64,000 bases of DNA from Candidatus Binatus sp. Lineage in GTDB: Bacteria; Desulfobacterota; Binatia; Binatales; Binataceae. The stretch covers positions 23,254-87,253 of the forward strand of contig NZ_JAUSKL010000030.1 of assembly GCF_030646925.1 (NCBI RefSeq). Direction: 5' to 3'. This document shows, one piece after another, positions 55,893 to 64,000 of this stretch; within the stretch, counting starts at the first letter, position 1; each line of letters begins with the position of its first letter. The notes under the pieces were generated by a model, which saw nothing but the letters and a program-made list of their open reading frames with translations, was not told where the DNA came from and did not search any database. The position numbers and the translations under genes were made by a program.

Positions 55893-57302
55893 ATGCGGCT
55901 GATCGTTGCGCTTGCACTGTTCGCCGCGATGTTTCCCGGCGTCGCCCTGGCCGAAGCCGATGTGCATCAACTGGTCGGCAGCCAACTCAGCATCTTATGG
56001 GCGATTCCGTTCGCCGGGATGCTGCTCTCGATCGCGCTGTTCCCGCTGATCGCGCCGCATTTCTGGGAACACAACTTCGGCAAGATTGCGATGCTGTGGG
56101 CGGCGGCATTCGTGCTGCCGTGCGCGATCGTGTTTGGGCCGTACGCGGCCGCCGCCGAGACGGCGCATACAATCGCGGTCGAGTACCTGCCTTTTCTAAT
56201 TTTGTTGTTCGCATTGTTCGTAATCGCCGGTGGAATTCGTCTGGTCGGCGACCTGGCCGGGACGCCGCGCACCAATACCGCGATTCTCGCATTCGGCACC
56301 ATGATCGCCAGCCTGGTAGGCACCACCGGCGCATCGATGTTGCTGATTCGGCCGATGATCCAGGCCAATCGCAATCGACGGCGCAACATTCACGTTTTCA
56401 TTTTTTTTATTTTTCTGGTCTCGAACATCGGAGGATCGCTGACTCCGCTCGGCGATCCGCCGCTCTTCCTCGGCTTTCTGAAGGGCGTGGATTTTCTGTG
56501 GACCGTCAAGCGGATGTTCGCGCCGATGGTGGTCGCGAGCGGTCTGCTGCTCGCGCTCTTCTATGCGATCGATACTTATTTCTGGCGCCAGGAGTCGCAT
56601 CGGGGCCAGCGCCATACCGGCGACCAGCTCCGAATCGACGGGCTGCATAACGTCTCTTATCTCGCCAGCGTGGTGGGGGCGGTGCTTTTGAGCGGTCTGT
56701 GGCACCCGGGGATCGCTTTGCCGATCGGATTCGGCATCGAGCTCGCGCTCGAGGACCTGACGCGCGATATCGTGCTGCTAGTCCTCAGCTACCTGTCGTG
56801 GAAAACGACGCCGCGCACGATCCGCATCGAGAATGCGTTCACGTGGATCCCGATCCAGGAGGTCGCGATTCTCTTCGCCGGCATCTTTCTCACGATGATT
56901 CCGACGCTTGCGATCCTGCGCGCGGGCCATGAAGGGAGTCTGTCGTCGCTGGTCGCGATGGTCTCCACGTCCGACGGCCGTGCGATCGAGGGCGCGTATT
57001 TCTGGCTGACCGGCGGCCTTTCGAGCTTTCTCGACAACGCCCCAACCTACCTCGTCTTTTTCAATCTGGCTGGTGGCGACGCGCACGCTCTGATGGGTCC
57101 CGGCAGCCTGACGCTGATCGCAATTTCGGCGGGCGCGGTTTTCATGGGCGCCAATAGTTACATCGGCAACGCGCCCAATTTCATGGTGAAGTCGATTTGC
57201 GAGGAGCGCGGAATCAAGATGCCGAGTTTTTTCGGCTATCTGCTCTGGTCGGGCGGCATCCTGTTGCCGCTGTTCGGCTTCCTCACCTGGCTCTTCTTCT
57301 GA
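55893..57302 (+). CDS. NhaD-like sodium:proton antiporter (ArsB/CitM superfamily)
   Basis: 469 residues, with a signal-like first segment (MRLIVALALFAAMFPGVALA) and about 12 further membrane helices. Diagnostic repeats: FGTMIASLVGTTGASMLLIRPMI and VSNIGGSLTPLGDPPLFLGFLKGV; in the second half FLDNAPTYLVFFNLAGG and GANSYIGNAPNFMVKSICEERG. Putative role is sodium/proton exchange or anion export. It precedes the nitrogen island but the 342-base gap argues for a separate transcript. Confidence 0.85.
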   Translation: MRLIVALALFAAMFPGVALAEADVHQLVGSQLSILWAIPFAGMLLSIALFPLIAPHFWEHNFGKIAMLWAAAFVLPCAIVFGPYAAAAETAHTIAVEYLPFLILLFALFVIAGGIRLVGDLAGTPRTNTAILAFGTMIASLVGTTGASMLLIRPMIQANRNRRRNIHVFIFFIFLVSNIGGSLTPLGDPPLFLGFLKGVDFLWTVKRMFAPMVVASGLLLALFYAIDTYFWRQESHRGQRHTGDQLRIDGLHNVSYLASVVGAVLLSGLWHPGIALPIGFGIELALEDLTRDIVLLVLSYLSWKTTPRTIRIENAFTWIPIQEVAILFAGIFLTMIPTLAILRAGHEGSLSSLVAMVSTSDGRAIEGAYFWLTGGLSSFLDNAPTYLVFFNLAGGDAHALMGPGSLTLIAISAGAVFMGANSYIGNAPNFMVKSICEERGIKMPSFFGYLLWSGGILLPLFGFLTWLFF

Positions 57303-57644
57303 TTCGCGGGCTTCAGGGAGTGGCGTATATCAGCGACGAGTCGGCCGCCCGCGCGCTCATCGAGTCGAGCACCCTTGCCTAAAATGCTGGCGGATGATGC
57401 TTTTCTGAGCATCACCATTGATTGCCATAAATTTGCGATTTGATCGATTCGTCAAGATTAGCCCGCGCGTCGCTCTGCAAAGTTCAGTCGTCTCACCTGT
57501 TTTCGCGCGGAACGCTTGGTCGAGCTGATGGCTGAAGGAACTAGTAACGAGTCGGTACGGGCATTGCTTTGAGCATCGCGCCACGGCGCTCGCTGCTGGG
57601 CTTCTGGCGCAATCAATCGATCACAATGGGAGGACACATGCCCG
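57303..57644. other. Regulatory intergenic region before the nitrogen island
   Basis: 342 bases without a gene. Holds a small stem (tgatgct / agcatca near 57395) that may end the antiporter transcript, the candidate sigma-54 promoter (57553-57568) and the ribosome site GGGAGG (57628-57633). Confidence 0.55.
57553..57568 (+). promoter_or_regulatory. Candidate sigma-54 promoter (-24/-12)
   Basis: cggtacgggcattgct fits TGGCACG-N4-TTGCW at 10 of the 12 fixed positions with exact spacing: GG (-24) and GC (-12) are separated by ten bases. It is 77 bases before the first gene of the Amt/PII island, where NtrC/sigma-54 control is typical. Confidence 0.5.
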
Positions 57645-57878
57645 ATGGGCGCAAACAGTAAACAGGGTTGGTACTTATTTTTGTTCCTGGTGGGGTTCAC
57701 CTTCCTGCCAGCCGGTCTCGCCTATCTCGGCCCCATATTCAGTTTGATCGGGCTTGGATGTCTGATCGCATCGTGCGTCGGCTTCTACCAGATAAAACCG
57801 CTCGAACATCAAGTTTCGGCCGAGAAGACCAATCCCGTGCCGGTCCAGGCTCCCACCACCGCCAAGCGGGCCGTCTAG
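57645..57878 (+). CDS. Small membrane protein (77 aa), first gene of the nitrogen island
   Basis: Two predicted helices (YLFLFLVGFTFLPAGLAYLG and IFSLIGLGCLIASCVGFYQI), then a polar tail of about 27 residues (LEHQVSAEKTNPVPVQAPT). GGGAGG lies 11 bases before the ATG. A seven-codon frame (ATG at 57638) overlaps the start and could act as a leader. No family recognised. Followed after 14 bases by another small membrane gene. Confidence 0.65.
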   Translation: MGANSKQGWYLFLFLVGFTFLPAGLAYLGPIFSLIGLGCLIASCVGFYQIKPLEHQVSAEKTNPVPVQAPTTAKRAV

Positions 57879-57892
57879 GAGAAAGAGAGGAA

Positions 57893-58072
57893 ATGAAACT
57901 CGCAGGAATAATCGTGATTCTGCTCGGTTGGATTATCGCCATCATGAGCCTGACGCTCAGCAACACCGGCGTGCAATTGGCCGTTGTGCTGGCGGGATTC
58001 ATCATCTCGCTAGTCGGGATTATTGGCGTTCTCAATCGCGCGCACCTCGCAGAAGCGATCTGGAAACAGTGA
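57893..58072 (+). CDS. Small membrane protein (59 aa)
   Basis: Starts at ATG 57893 with gagagg just before it. Two hydrophobic helices (MKLAGIIVILLGWIIAIMSL and VQLAVVLAGFIISLVGIIGV) and a short polar end (LNRAHLAEAIWKQ). Unrecognised. Located 17 bases before amt, so probably translated from the same transcript. Confidence 0.7.
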   Translation: MKLAGIIVILLGWIIAIMSLTLSNTGVQLAVVLAGFIISLVGIIGVLNRAHLAEAIWKQ

Positions 58073-58089
58073 CTCGGAGACGCACATCG

Positions 58090-59796
58090 ATGCTCACAAG
58101 AATGACCAAACTTCGACGAAAATTCTCAATCGGAGTGGCGGCCCTATGGATCGCCAGCCTCGCGATACCCGCTGGATTGTCGTTCGCGCAACCTGCGCCC
58201 GCAGCCTCACCGGCAGCCGCTCCCACTGCCGCGCCGGTACCGATAACCGACGCCGATTTAAAGGCCATCGCGGGTCCATCCAAGGATGATCTTGCTAAAG
58301 GCGATCCCAGTGGCGCGCTGATCGGCACAGTCAACGATATCGTGATCGCCGACTCCGCCAAGGGCTTGACGCTGGCTGACCTGGCCAACATGGCCGGGCA
58401 AAACCGAATCGCGATCAATTTCGTATGGACCTTGGTGACCGGCTTCCTCGTCATGTTCATGCAGGCTGGGTTCGCCGCAGTCGAGACGGGTCTCTGCCGC
58501 GCGAAAAACGCCAACCACACCATGATGATGAACTTCATGGTGTATGGCTTCGGCATGTTCGCATACTGGGTGATGGGCTTCGCGATCCAGCAGGGCGGAT
58601 GCGCCGGAGTTACCAACCTGGGCGGCCTGAATCCGCTCAACAGCGAGTTTTCGATTACCGGCATCGGCGGCAAGGCCTGGGGTCTGTTCGGCCAAAAGGG
58701 ATTTTTTCTCTCGGGCTCGACCTACGACGTCGGCGTGATGGTGATGTTCCTGTTCCAGATGGTGTTCATGGACACCGCCGCGACAATCGTTACCGGCGCC
58801 GCCGCGGAGCGCTGGAAGTTCGTTGCGTTCGCAATCTCGAGCATGATCCTGGCCGCCATCGTCTATCCGTTGTTCGGCAACTGGGCATGGGGCGGCGGCT
58901 GGCTATCCGCGTTGGGTGCGAACTACAAACTCGGCCATGGTTACTGCGACTTCGCCGGGTCTGGAGTCGTTCACGCTGTCGGCGGTTTGACCGCGCTCGC
59001 GGTATCGATGATCATCGGTCCTCGGATCGGCAAGTACACTCGCACCGGCAAGCCCAATCCGATGCCGGGCCACGACATCACGATGGTGCTCATCGGATGC
59101 TTCATCCTGGCCTTCGGCTGGTTCGGATTTAATCCCGGCAGCACGCTGGGAGCGTCGGGCGCGGGCAACCTGCGCATCAGCTCCGTCGCGGTGAATACGA
59201 TGATCGCCGGAGCGCTCGGTTCCTTCGGCTCGGTGCTCTACATGTGGATTCGATTCGGCAAGCCCGACGCCTCGATGGGCGGCAACGGTCTGCTGGCAGG
59301 TTTGGTCGCGATCACTGCACCGAGCGGATTTGTGAATACCGTTGGCGCGGCAATTATCGGCTTCGCCGCCGGAATGCTGGTCTGCCTGGCCGTCGAGTTC
59401 GTCGAACGCGTGATGCGAGTTGACGATCCGGTCGGCGCGATCTCGGTCCACGGCGCTTGTGGCTTGTGGGGCGTAATCTCTGTCGGGCTGTTTGCTGACG
59501 GCACCAGTAACTACGGCGGTAGCTGGAACGGCGTGAACGGCGGCGTTACCGGGCTCTTCTACGGCGATCCAAGTCAGCTCGTTGCGCAATTGGTCGGCTG
59601 CGCTACCTTGGTCGGCATCATCTTCACGCTCTCCTACGTCTTCAACGTGATCGTTGATGTCATCGTGGGCCAGCGGGTGGCCGCAAACAGCGAACTTGAA
59701 GGTCTCGACCTCCCAGAAATGGGCGCACTCGGCTACCCGGAATTTCAGATCGTAACCCCAGGTCTCGGCCGCTCAATCGAGAACGTGGCGGACTAG
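58090..59796 (+). CDS. amt: Ammonium transporter
   Basis: 568 residues including a signal peptide (MLTRMTKLRRKFSIGVAALW then IASLAIPAGLSFA) and an extracytoplasmic stretch of about 75 residues before helix 1 (INFVWTLVTGFLVMFMQAGFAAVETG). Conserved conduction residues: Asp287 and the first pore His295 (GYCDFAGSGVVHAVGG), the second pore His454 (SVHGACGLWG). Amt/MEP transporters move ammonium across the inner membrane and are blocked by PII proteins; glnB lies downstream in the same island. An ATG at codon 5 is an alternative start. Confidence 0.95.
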   Translation: MLTRMTKLRRKFSIGVAALWIASLAIPAGLSFAQPAPAASPAAAPTAAPVPITDADLKAIAGPSKDDLAKGDPSGALIGTVNDIVIADSAKGLTLADLANMAGQNRIAINFVWTLVTGFLVMFMQAGFAAVETGLCRAKNANHTMMMNFMVYGFGMFAYWVMGFAIQQGGCAGVTNLGGLNPLNSEFSITGIGGKAWGLFGQKGFFLSGSTYDVGVMVMFLFQMVFMDTAATIVTGAAAERWKFVAFAISSMILAAIVYPLFGNWAWGGGWLSALGANYKLGHGYCDFAGSGVVHAVGGLTALAVSMIIGPRIGKYTRTGKPNPMPGHDITMVLIGCFILAFGWFGFNPGSTLGASGAGNLRISSVAVNTMIAGALGSFGSVLYMWIRFGKPDASMGGNGLLAGLVAITAPSGFVNTVGAAIIGFAAGMLVCLAVEFVERVMRVDDPVGAISVHGACGLWGVISVGLFADGTSNYGGSWNGVNGGVTGLFYGDPSQLVAQLVGCATLVGIIFTLSYVFNVIVDVIVGQRVAANSELEGLDLPEMGALGYPEFQIVTPGLGRSIENVAD

Positions 59797-59808
59797 GAGG
59801 AATAGCAG

Positions 59809-59901
59809 ATGGAAGGGCAACTGGTTTTTGGAATCCTGCTGCTGGTGGTGTTCGCCGTCTGGCAGATGGTCAAACCCGGCAAGAGCATATTCGACGAATA
59901 G
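59809..59901 (+). CDS. Micro membrane protein (30 aa) between amt and TPR gene
   Basis: ATG at 59809, preceded by GGAGG (59796-59800) at eight bases, and TAG at 59899-59901. The peptide begins MEGQLVFGILLLVVFAVWQM, giving one membrane helix at about residues 5-20, and ends with the charged KPGKSIFDE. The size and layout recall single-helix accessory subunits such as KdpF or CydX, though there is no sequence reason to call it either. It could be an Amt partner or a regulator. Confidence 0.6.
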   Translation: MEGQLVFGILLLVVFAVWQMVKPGKSIFDE

Positions 59902-59918
59902 CTGGGTGAGGGCGTAGG

Positions 59919-60403
59919 ATGCAGGCGGAACTGGCAGCGCAGGATCGAATGATGGCTAACAAGCGCCCCACGCCGATCGTCCGTGACGCGGACGCGCTGC
60001 TCAGGCGCGGCATGGAAGCGCTCGAATTCGATCGCATCGATGAGGCGGTCGGAGTGCTGCGCCAGGCCGCCGAAATCGCGCCCGATTCGCACGACGTACA
60101 ACTGATTTACGGCGTCGCGCTGATGCGCGCGATGGAAATGTATCCGGCGATCGCGGCGCTCGAGGCCGCGATCGCCCTCGATCCGCAAAGTTTCTTCGCG
60201 CACTTCAGGATCGCCGAGGCCTATATGAGGGTCGGCGTTCCCTCTCGCGCGAAGGAATATCTCGACACCGCGATGCAAATCAGCGTGACGCCCGAGCAAC
60301 GCAAGATGGTGCGCGAACTGGCCTCGCTCGAAGCCAAGCGGGCGCCGCTCCGTGTGTGGCGTCCCGACTTCGTGGGCCTGCTAAGAAAAAAGGCGCCACC
60401 GAA

Positions 60404-60407
<4 letters not shown>
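59919..60407 (+). CDS. TPR protein of the nitrogen island
   Basis: 162 residues. TPR-like helices: ALLRRGMEALEFDRIDEAVGVLRQAAEIAPDSHDVQLIYGVALMRAMEMYPAIAALEAAIALDPQSFFAHFRIAEAYMRVGVPSRAKEYLDTAMQ, about three repeats. No signal peptide, so cytoplasmic. It could tether PII or a small protein. The TGA overlaps the next gene's ATG. Confidence 0.75.
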
Positions 60408-60923
<516 letters not shown>

Positions 60924-61033
60924 GCGCCAGCGCCACTTTAGACCCCGCGCGGAGCAAAAGAGAGATAGTTACAACATCGGGACGCGCCGAGACCGAGCAT
61001 CGCTCGACCACTGGATCATAAGTGTCGGCGTGG

Positions 61034-61735
61034 CTACTTCTTGGGAGCGACCGCGGCGTGGATCGAGTCGAAGTTGCCGCGCGGATTGCGCTTGGTCGGC
61101 AGCGCCGCAACCAACGGAAATAACTCGACCTTGGCGACCTCGAAGATGCGCCGCAGTTCCGCAACTGGATCGCGATGCTCATCGACGCGCAAATCGACCA
61201 GCGGATAGTCCTCGGCGCCGAACACCTGCATCGCCGCCGATTGACGGCCGCGCCGATCGCCTCCAGCAGCCTGTCCCGCTTCGAGCGCTCGGAGCAGACG
61301 CTCGGCTAGCGATTCCGCGGATGACGCGACGAACGCGTCGGCCATCGCGGCGATCGTCTCTTCGCCCACCAGCATATTTCCCTGCACCGCGTAATCCGCG
61401 CCGGTGCGATGACCTTTCCACGGATCGGTCTTCAAGCCGGTGAACGCCGCGCCCGGTCCATTCGCGCCGATCGCGCCGAGTTGCCGGATCGCGTACTCGA
61501 CATCAGAGCCGAGCGCCTGCTGAATCGCCAGCTCGGCGGAAAGCCCGCTCGCGAGCGCATTGAGCACGCGCGGTCCGAGGTAAGGATTGACCCACGCCTG
61601 CGTCGCCACTGCGCCGACGCCCGATCGCACGAACGTGCAGAGGCTGCCGACCGCCGGAACCTTGGTCGAAACCGTGACGCCGAGTTCGCCGGTGCGGGCG
61701 CATCGCGCGACGATCGAAAATGTCGTCAGATTCAT
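61034..61735 (-). CDS. DUF1028-family protein (Ntn-hydrolase-like)
   Basis: 233 residues from the ATG at 61735. DUF1028 proteins have an Ntn-hydrolase-like fold; visible marks are FSIVARCARTGELGVTVSTKVPAVGSLC, GAVATQAWVNPYLGPRVLNAL, and AVQGNMLVGEETIAAMADAF. The biochemical role is not known in general. No related neighbour. Confidence 0.85.
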   Translation of the reverse strand: MNLTTFSIVARCARTGELGVTVSTKVPAVGSLCTFVRSGVGAVATQAWVNPYLGPRVLNALASGLSAELAIQQALGSDVEYAIRQLGAIGANGPGAAFTGLKTDPWKGHRTGADYAVQGNMLVGEETIAAMADAFVASSAESLAERLLRALEAGQAAGGDRRGRQSAAMQVFGAEDYPLVDLRVDEHRDPVAELRRIFEVAKVELFPLVAALPTKRNPRGNFDSIHAAVAPKK

Positions 61736-61826
61736 CGAGTTTCTCCTCTGCATCGGCGCGTGGACGCGATTCCGGTTGATGCAACGTCGAAACTGATGTT
61801 AACCGATATCCAAGAGGTAACTGAAC

Positions 61827-62309
61827 ATGGCGACGCAAGCTGATCGCGAAGAGATTCTGCGGCTCCATCGCGCGTGGTGGGAATCGAATTTCGATTTCGA
61901 CATCCCGAAGATGCGATCGGTTTTCGCCGGCGAGCGCTATCTGCAATACAACCTAAACGGCCATCCGTACTATGGGCTCGGTGAGAAGACCAAGCTGTGG
62001 GAAGCGCTCAAGGGCAACCTCTCGATTCCCGAGATTTCGGATCCAATCGATCTCAGGCTCGAAATTACCGACGACATGGCATGGCTGGCCTGCGAGAATG
62101 TCGTGCGAATCCAGCTCGCAGAGGGAACCGAGGTGCCCGGCGTCCCGCTGACGCCGTACCGCATCCGTTCGACCGAGGTTTACCAGCGCGACGACGGCGC
62201 GGGAAATCGCGGGTGGAAGATGTGGCATTTCCACTGCTCGCCGACCGCCGCCGAAAACGAGCCGCGGATGCCATTCGGCGATTCCTTCGCGAGCCGGAAA
62301 TCGAAATGA
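61827..62309 (+). CDS. SnoaL-like / NTF2-fold protein
   Basis: 160 residues. EEILRLHRAWWESNFDFDIPKMRSVFAGERYLQYNLNGHPYYG and the later WLACENVVRIQ and GWKMWHFHCSP are typical of the NTF2-like SnoaL superfamily, which includes isomerases, dehydratases and binding proteins. Function not assignable. It converges on the acyl-CoA dehydrogenase gene. Confidence 0.8.
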   Translation: MATQADREEILRLHRAWWESNFDFDIPKMRSVFAGERYLQYNLNGHPYYGLGEKTKLWEALKGNLSIPEISDPIDLRLEITDDMAWLACENVVRIQLAEGTEVPGVPLTPYRIRSTEVYQRDDGAGNRGWKMWHFHCSPTAAENEPRMPFGDSFASRKSK

Positions 62310-62344
62310 ATTTTTGCTCGCCCCTTCGAACGCGCGCGCGATGC

Positions 62345-62450
62345 TCGACCATCGCGTGCCAGTCGGCTTCGCGTCACCCCAGGAAGCTGCCCCTTCGAGG
62401 CTCAGGGTAAACTCCACCCGTGAGGGGTTTCGGGGATTTTTTTCATTTAG
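62345..62450. terminator. Transcription-end region between convergent genes, with degenerate family B repeat
   Basis: Contains agtcggcttcgcg and cccgtgaggggtttcgggga, a degraded family B hairpin (one arm lost most pairing), and a run of seven T at 62437-62443. It may terminate the SnoaL-like gene. Confidence 0.4.
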
Positions 62451-62474
62451 TTCAGCTTCACCACGCGCAACAGC

Positions 62475-63662
62475 TTAGCGGGATTTCGGCATCTTGAGGC
62501 CGCGCTCCGCGATGATGTTCTTCTGGATGTGCGAGGTGCCGCCGCCGATCACCAGCCCGAGCGAGAACATCCATTCGTACGGCCAGTACGCGTGATCGAG
62601 TGCTGATTCCTCATCGCGCGCGAGCATCGAGTAGTCGCCCATCGCTTCCATCGCCGCGGTCGCGAGATCGTGATTGAGTTCGGTGCCGACCAGCTTGTTG
62701 ATCATCGCTTCGATGCCGGGATTCTTGCCGCGAATCTGATCGGTTAGCTGGCGCAAGGAGTGGAAGCGCATCGCTTCGACGCGAATTTCGAGATCGACCA
62801 GGCGCTGGCGAAAAACCGGATCTTCGGTGAGTGGACGTCCGCGCCGCTTGATCGTTTTAGCCAGCGCCAGCAGGCGATTGAAGCGCTGCTCGCTGCCGCT
62901 GGCGGAGCCGAGCATGTTGCGCTCGTGAAAGAGCGTGGCGTTGGCGACGATCCATCCTTCGTTGAGCTTGCCGACCAGGTTTTTGCGCGGGACGTGGACG
63001 TTGTCGAAAAAAACTTCGTTGAAGCCGCGGTCGCCGGTCATCTGCACTAGCGGGCGCACCGTGATTCCGGGGGAATGCATATCGATCAGGATGTATGAAA
63101 TCCCGCGATGCTTCGGCGCTTCGGGATCGGTGCGCACCAGGCAGAACATCATGTCGGAATACTGCGCGCCCGAGGTCCAGACTTTCTGCCCGTTGACGAC
63201 GAATTCATCGCCGACGATTTCCGCGCGCGTGGTGAGCGAGGCGAGGTCGGAGCCCGAGCCGGGCTCGGAATAACCCTGGCACCAGATTTCTTCGGCGGTG
63301 AGGATTTTCGGCAGGTAGCGCTGGCGCTGCTCCTCGGTGCCCCACGAGATCAGCGTCGGCCCGAGCATCCCGAGTCCCGAGCCGCCGACCAGGTATGGCG
63401 ATTTCGCGCGCACCATCTCGTCGTTCACGATCGACTGGCGCACCGGATCCATCGCCTGACCGCCGTATTCCTTCGGCCATGCGAGCGCTATGAATCCCGC
63501 CTCGTACAATTTGCGCTGCCACAATTTGGCCTTGTCGAGAAAAGCCTTGTCGTCGCGGCCCTCGCGATCGGCGCTGAGGCCGCTCTTCGGCATGTTCTCT
63601 TCGAGCCAGGCGCGAACGCTTTTGCGGTAGGCTTCTTCTTCGGCGGTGAACTGGAGATCCAT
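62475..63662 (-). CDS. Acyl-CoA dehydrogenase family protein
   Basis: 395 residues from the ATG at 63662, which has GGAG at eight bases before it; an upstream ATG adds 20 residues. FAD-binding acyl-CoA dehydrogenase motifs: WCQGYSEPGSGSDLASLTTRAE, VNGQKVWTSGAQYSDMMFCL, GDRGFNEVFFDNVHVPRKNLVGKLNEGW, and IGGGTSHIQKNIIAERGL. Catalyses alpha,beta-dehydrogenation of an acyl-CoA; electrons go to ETF. Substrate unknown. Confidence 0.92.
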   Translation of the reverse strand: MDLQFTAEEEAYRKSVRAWLEENMPKSGLSADREGRDDKAFLDKAKLWQRKLYEAGFIALAWPKEYGGQAMDPVRQSIVNDEMVRAKSPYLVGGSGLGMLGPTLISWGTEEQRQRYLPKILTAEEIWCQGYSEPGSGSDLASLTTRAEIVGDEFVVNGQKVWTSGAQYSDMMFCLVRTDPEAPKHRGISYILIDMHSPGITVRPLVQMTGDRGFNEVFFDNVHVPRKNLVGKLNEGWIVANATLFHERNMLGSASGSEQRFNRLLALAKTIKRRGRPLTEDPVFRQRLVDLEIRVEAMRFHSLRQLTDQIRGKNPGIEAMINKLVGTELNHDLATAAMEAMGDYSMLARDEESALDHAYWPYEWMFSLGLVIGGGTSHIQKNIIAERGLKMPKSR

Positions 63663-63860
63663 TTGCAACTCCTGCAGTCGCGCGATGACGGGCGTACTGT
63701 GGTCGGGGTTCAGCATAGTCAAATCGCGATGCGCAGGAAAAGCCGAATCGCGCGCGGCGAACTACGTATTGCGATCTCGGGATTGCCGCTTTTCGCCCTC
63801 GTTGTTAAAGTTCAATCACACCGCACGAGTCCATGTTAGTGTGCGTGCCGAGGTCACTTA

Positions 63861-64000
63861 ATGGCGACGGTCATCACGAGCGAGTGCATCAATTGCGGGG
63901 CGTGCGAGCCCGAATGCCCCAACACCGCGATTTATGGCGGCGGTGTGACATGGGAATTGAATGGCGCGACCAGTCCGGCGATCGCGCAGGATATCTATTA
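63861..64000 (+). CDS. 2[4Fe-4S] ferredoxin, 3' end outside window
   Basis: ATG at 63861; 46 codons are visible. SECINCGACEPECPNTAIYG is a classic Cys-x2-Cys-x2-Cys-x3-Cys-Pro cluster motif, and the product resembles YfhL-type ferredoxins, whose second cluster motif would lie beyond the edge. It could carry electrons for KorAB, but it is 18 kb from those genes. Confidence 0.85.
   Translation, partial: MATVITSECINCGACEPECPNTAIYGGGVTWELNGATSPAIAQDIY

Noticed and set aside
59809..59901. Calling the 30-aa peptide KdpF
   Set aside because: Only size and one helix agree; no kdpABC genes are here.

Overview
The window is a 64 kb piece of a G+C-rich bacterial chromosome, densely packed with genes and showing no rRNA, tRNA, CRISPR array, transposase or prophage that I can recognise. 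The gene mix (complex I, a 2-oxoglutarate:ferredoxin oxidoreductase, a two-subunit glycine decarboxylase, several amidohydrolases, phytanoyl-CoA-type dioxygenases, an LLM flavin oxidoreductase, acyl-CoA dehydrogenase) together with frequent small intergenic palindromes suggests an uncultivated soil or water lineage such as Candidatus Binatota / former Deltaproteobacteria. That placement is inference from content only.

Layout. 1-7420: the membrane half of complex I, nuoE(partial)-H-J-K-L-M-N, tightly overlapped. 7700-15230: single genes (RidA-like protein with a basic tail, small lipoprotein, amino-acid permease, zinc-ribbon membrane protein, glutathione transferase), an arsR-arsM arsenic unit with a palindromic operator, a DCC-family protein and a free-standing LeuA/CimA-type regulatory domain. 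15370-20180: a lytic transglycosylase, a D-aminoacylase-type amidohydrolase and a secreted protein. 20188-24845 (minus): ppx/gppA, two thymidylate-kinase-like genes, a CHAD protein and sixA in one overlapping unit with a polyphosphate theme. 24960-31980: an EmrB-type exporter, a flavin-nucleotide protein, a deoxynucleoside kinase, a TPR lipoprotein, a low-G+C PD-(D/E)XK protein and ispH. 32036-33237: moaB and a fused moaD-moaE. 33600-36866: a MerA-like flavoprotein, a cold-shock protein, a small protein and an amidohydrolase. 36888-41976: gcvT-gcvPA-gcvPB with folD divergent (one-carbon metabolism, no gcvH here). 42684-45588: korAB. 45731-48512: acylphosphatase and three PhyH dioxygenases. 48906-50939: ligA. 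51017-55664 (minus): lactonase-like hydrolase, LLM oxidoreductase, aldo/keto reductase, carboxymuconolactone-decarboxylase-like protein and amidohydrolase, a plausible catabolic cluster. 55893-57302: NhaD-like antiporter. 57553-60923: a nitrogen island with a candidate sigma-54 promoter, Amt, PII, a TPR protein and four tiny membrane proteins. 61034-64000: DUF1028 protein, SnoaL-like protein, acyl-CoA dehydrogenase and the start of a 2[4Fe-4S] ferredoxin.

The most interesting parts are the Amt/PII island with its micro-proteins (one of only 30 residues), the polyphosphate-themed ppx-tmk-tmk-CHAD-sixA unit in which one kinase has Arg in place of the P-loop Lys, the orphan LeuA-type regulatory domain, and at least three families of dispersed intergenic palindromes, one of which forms a 42-bp tandem array that supplies the last codons of the permease gene.
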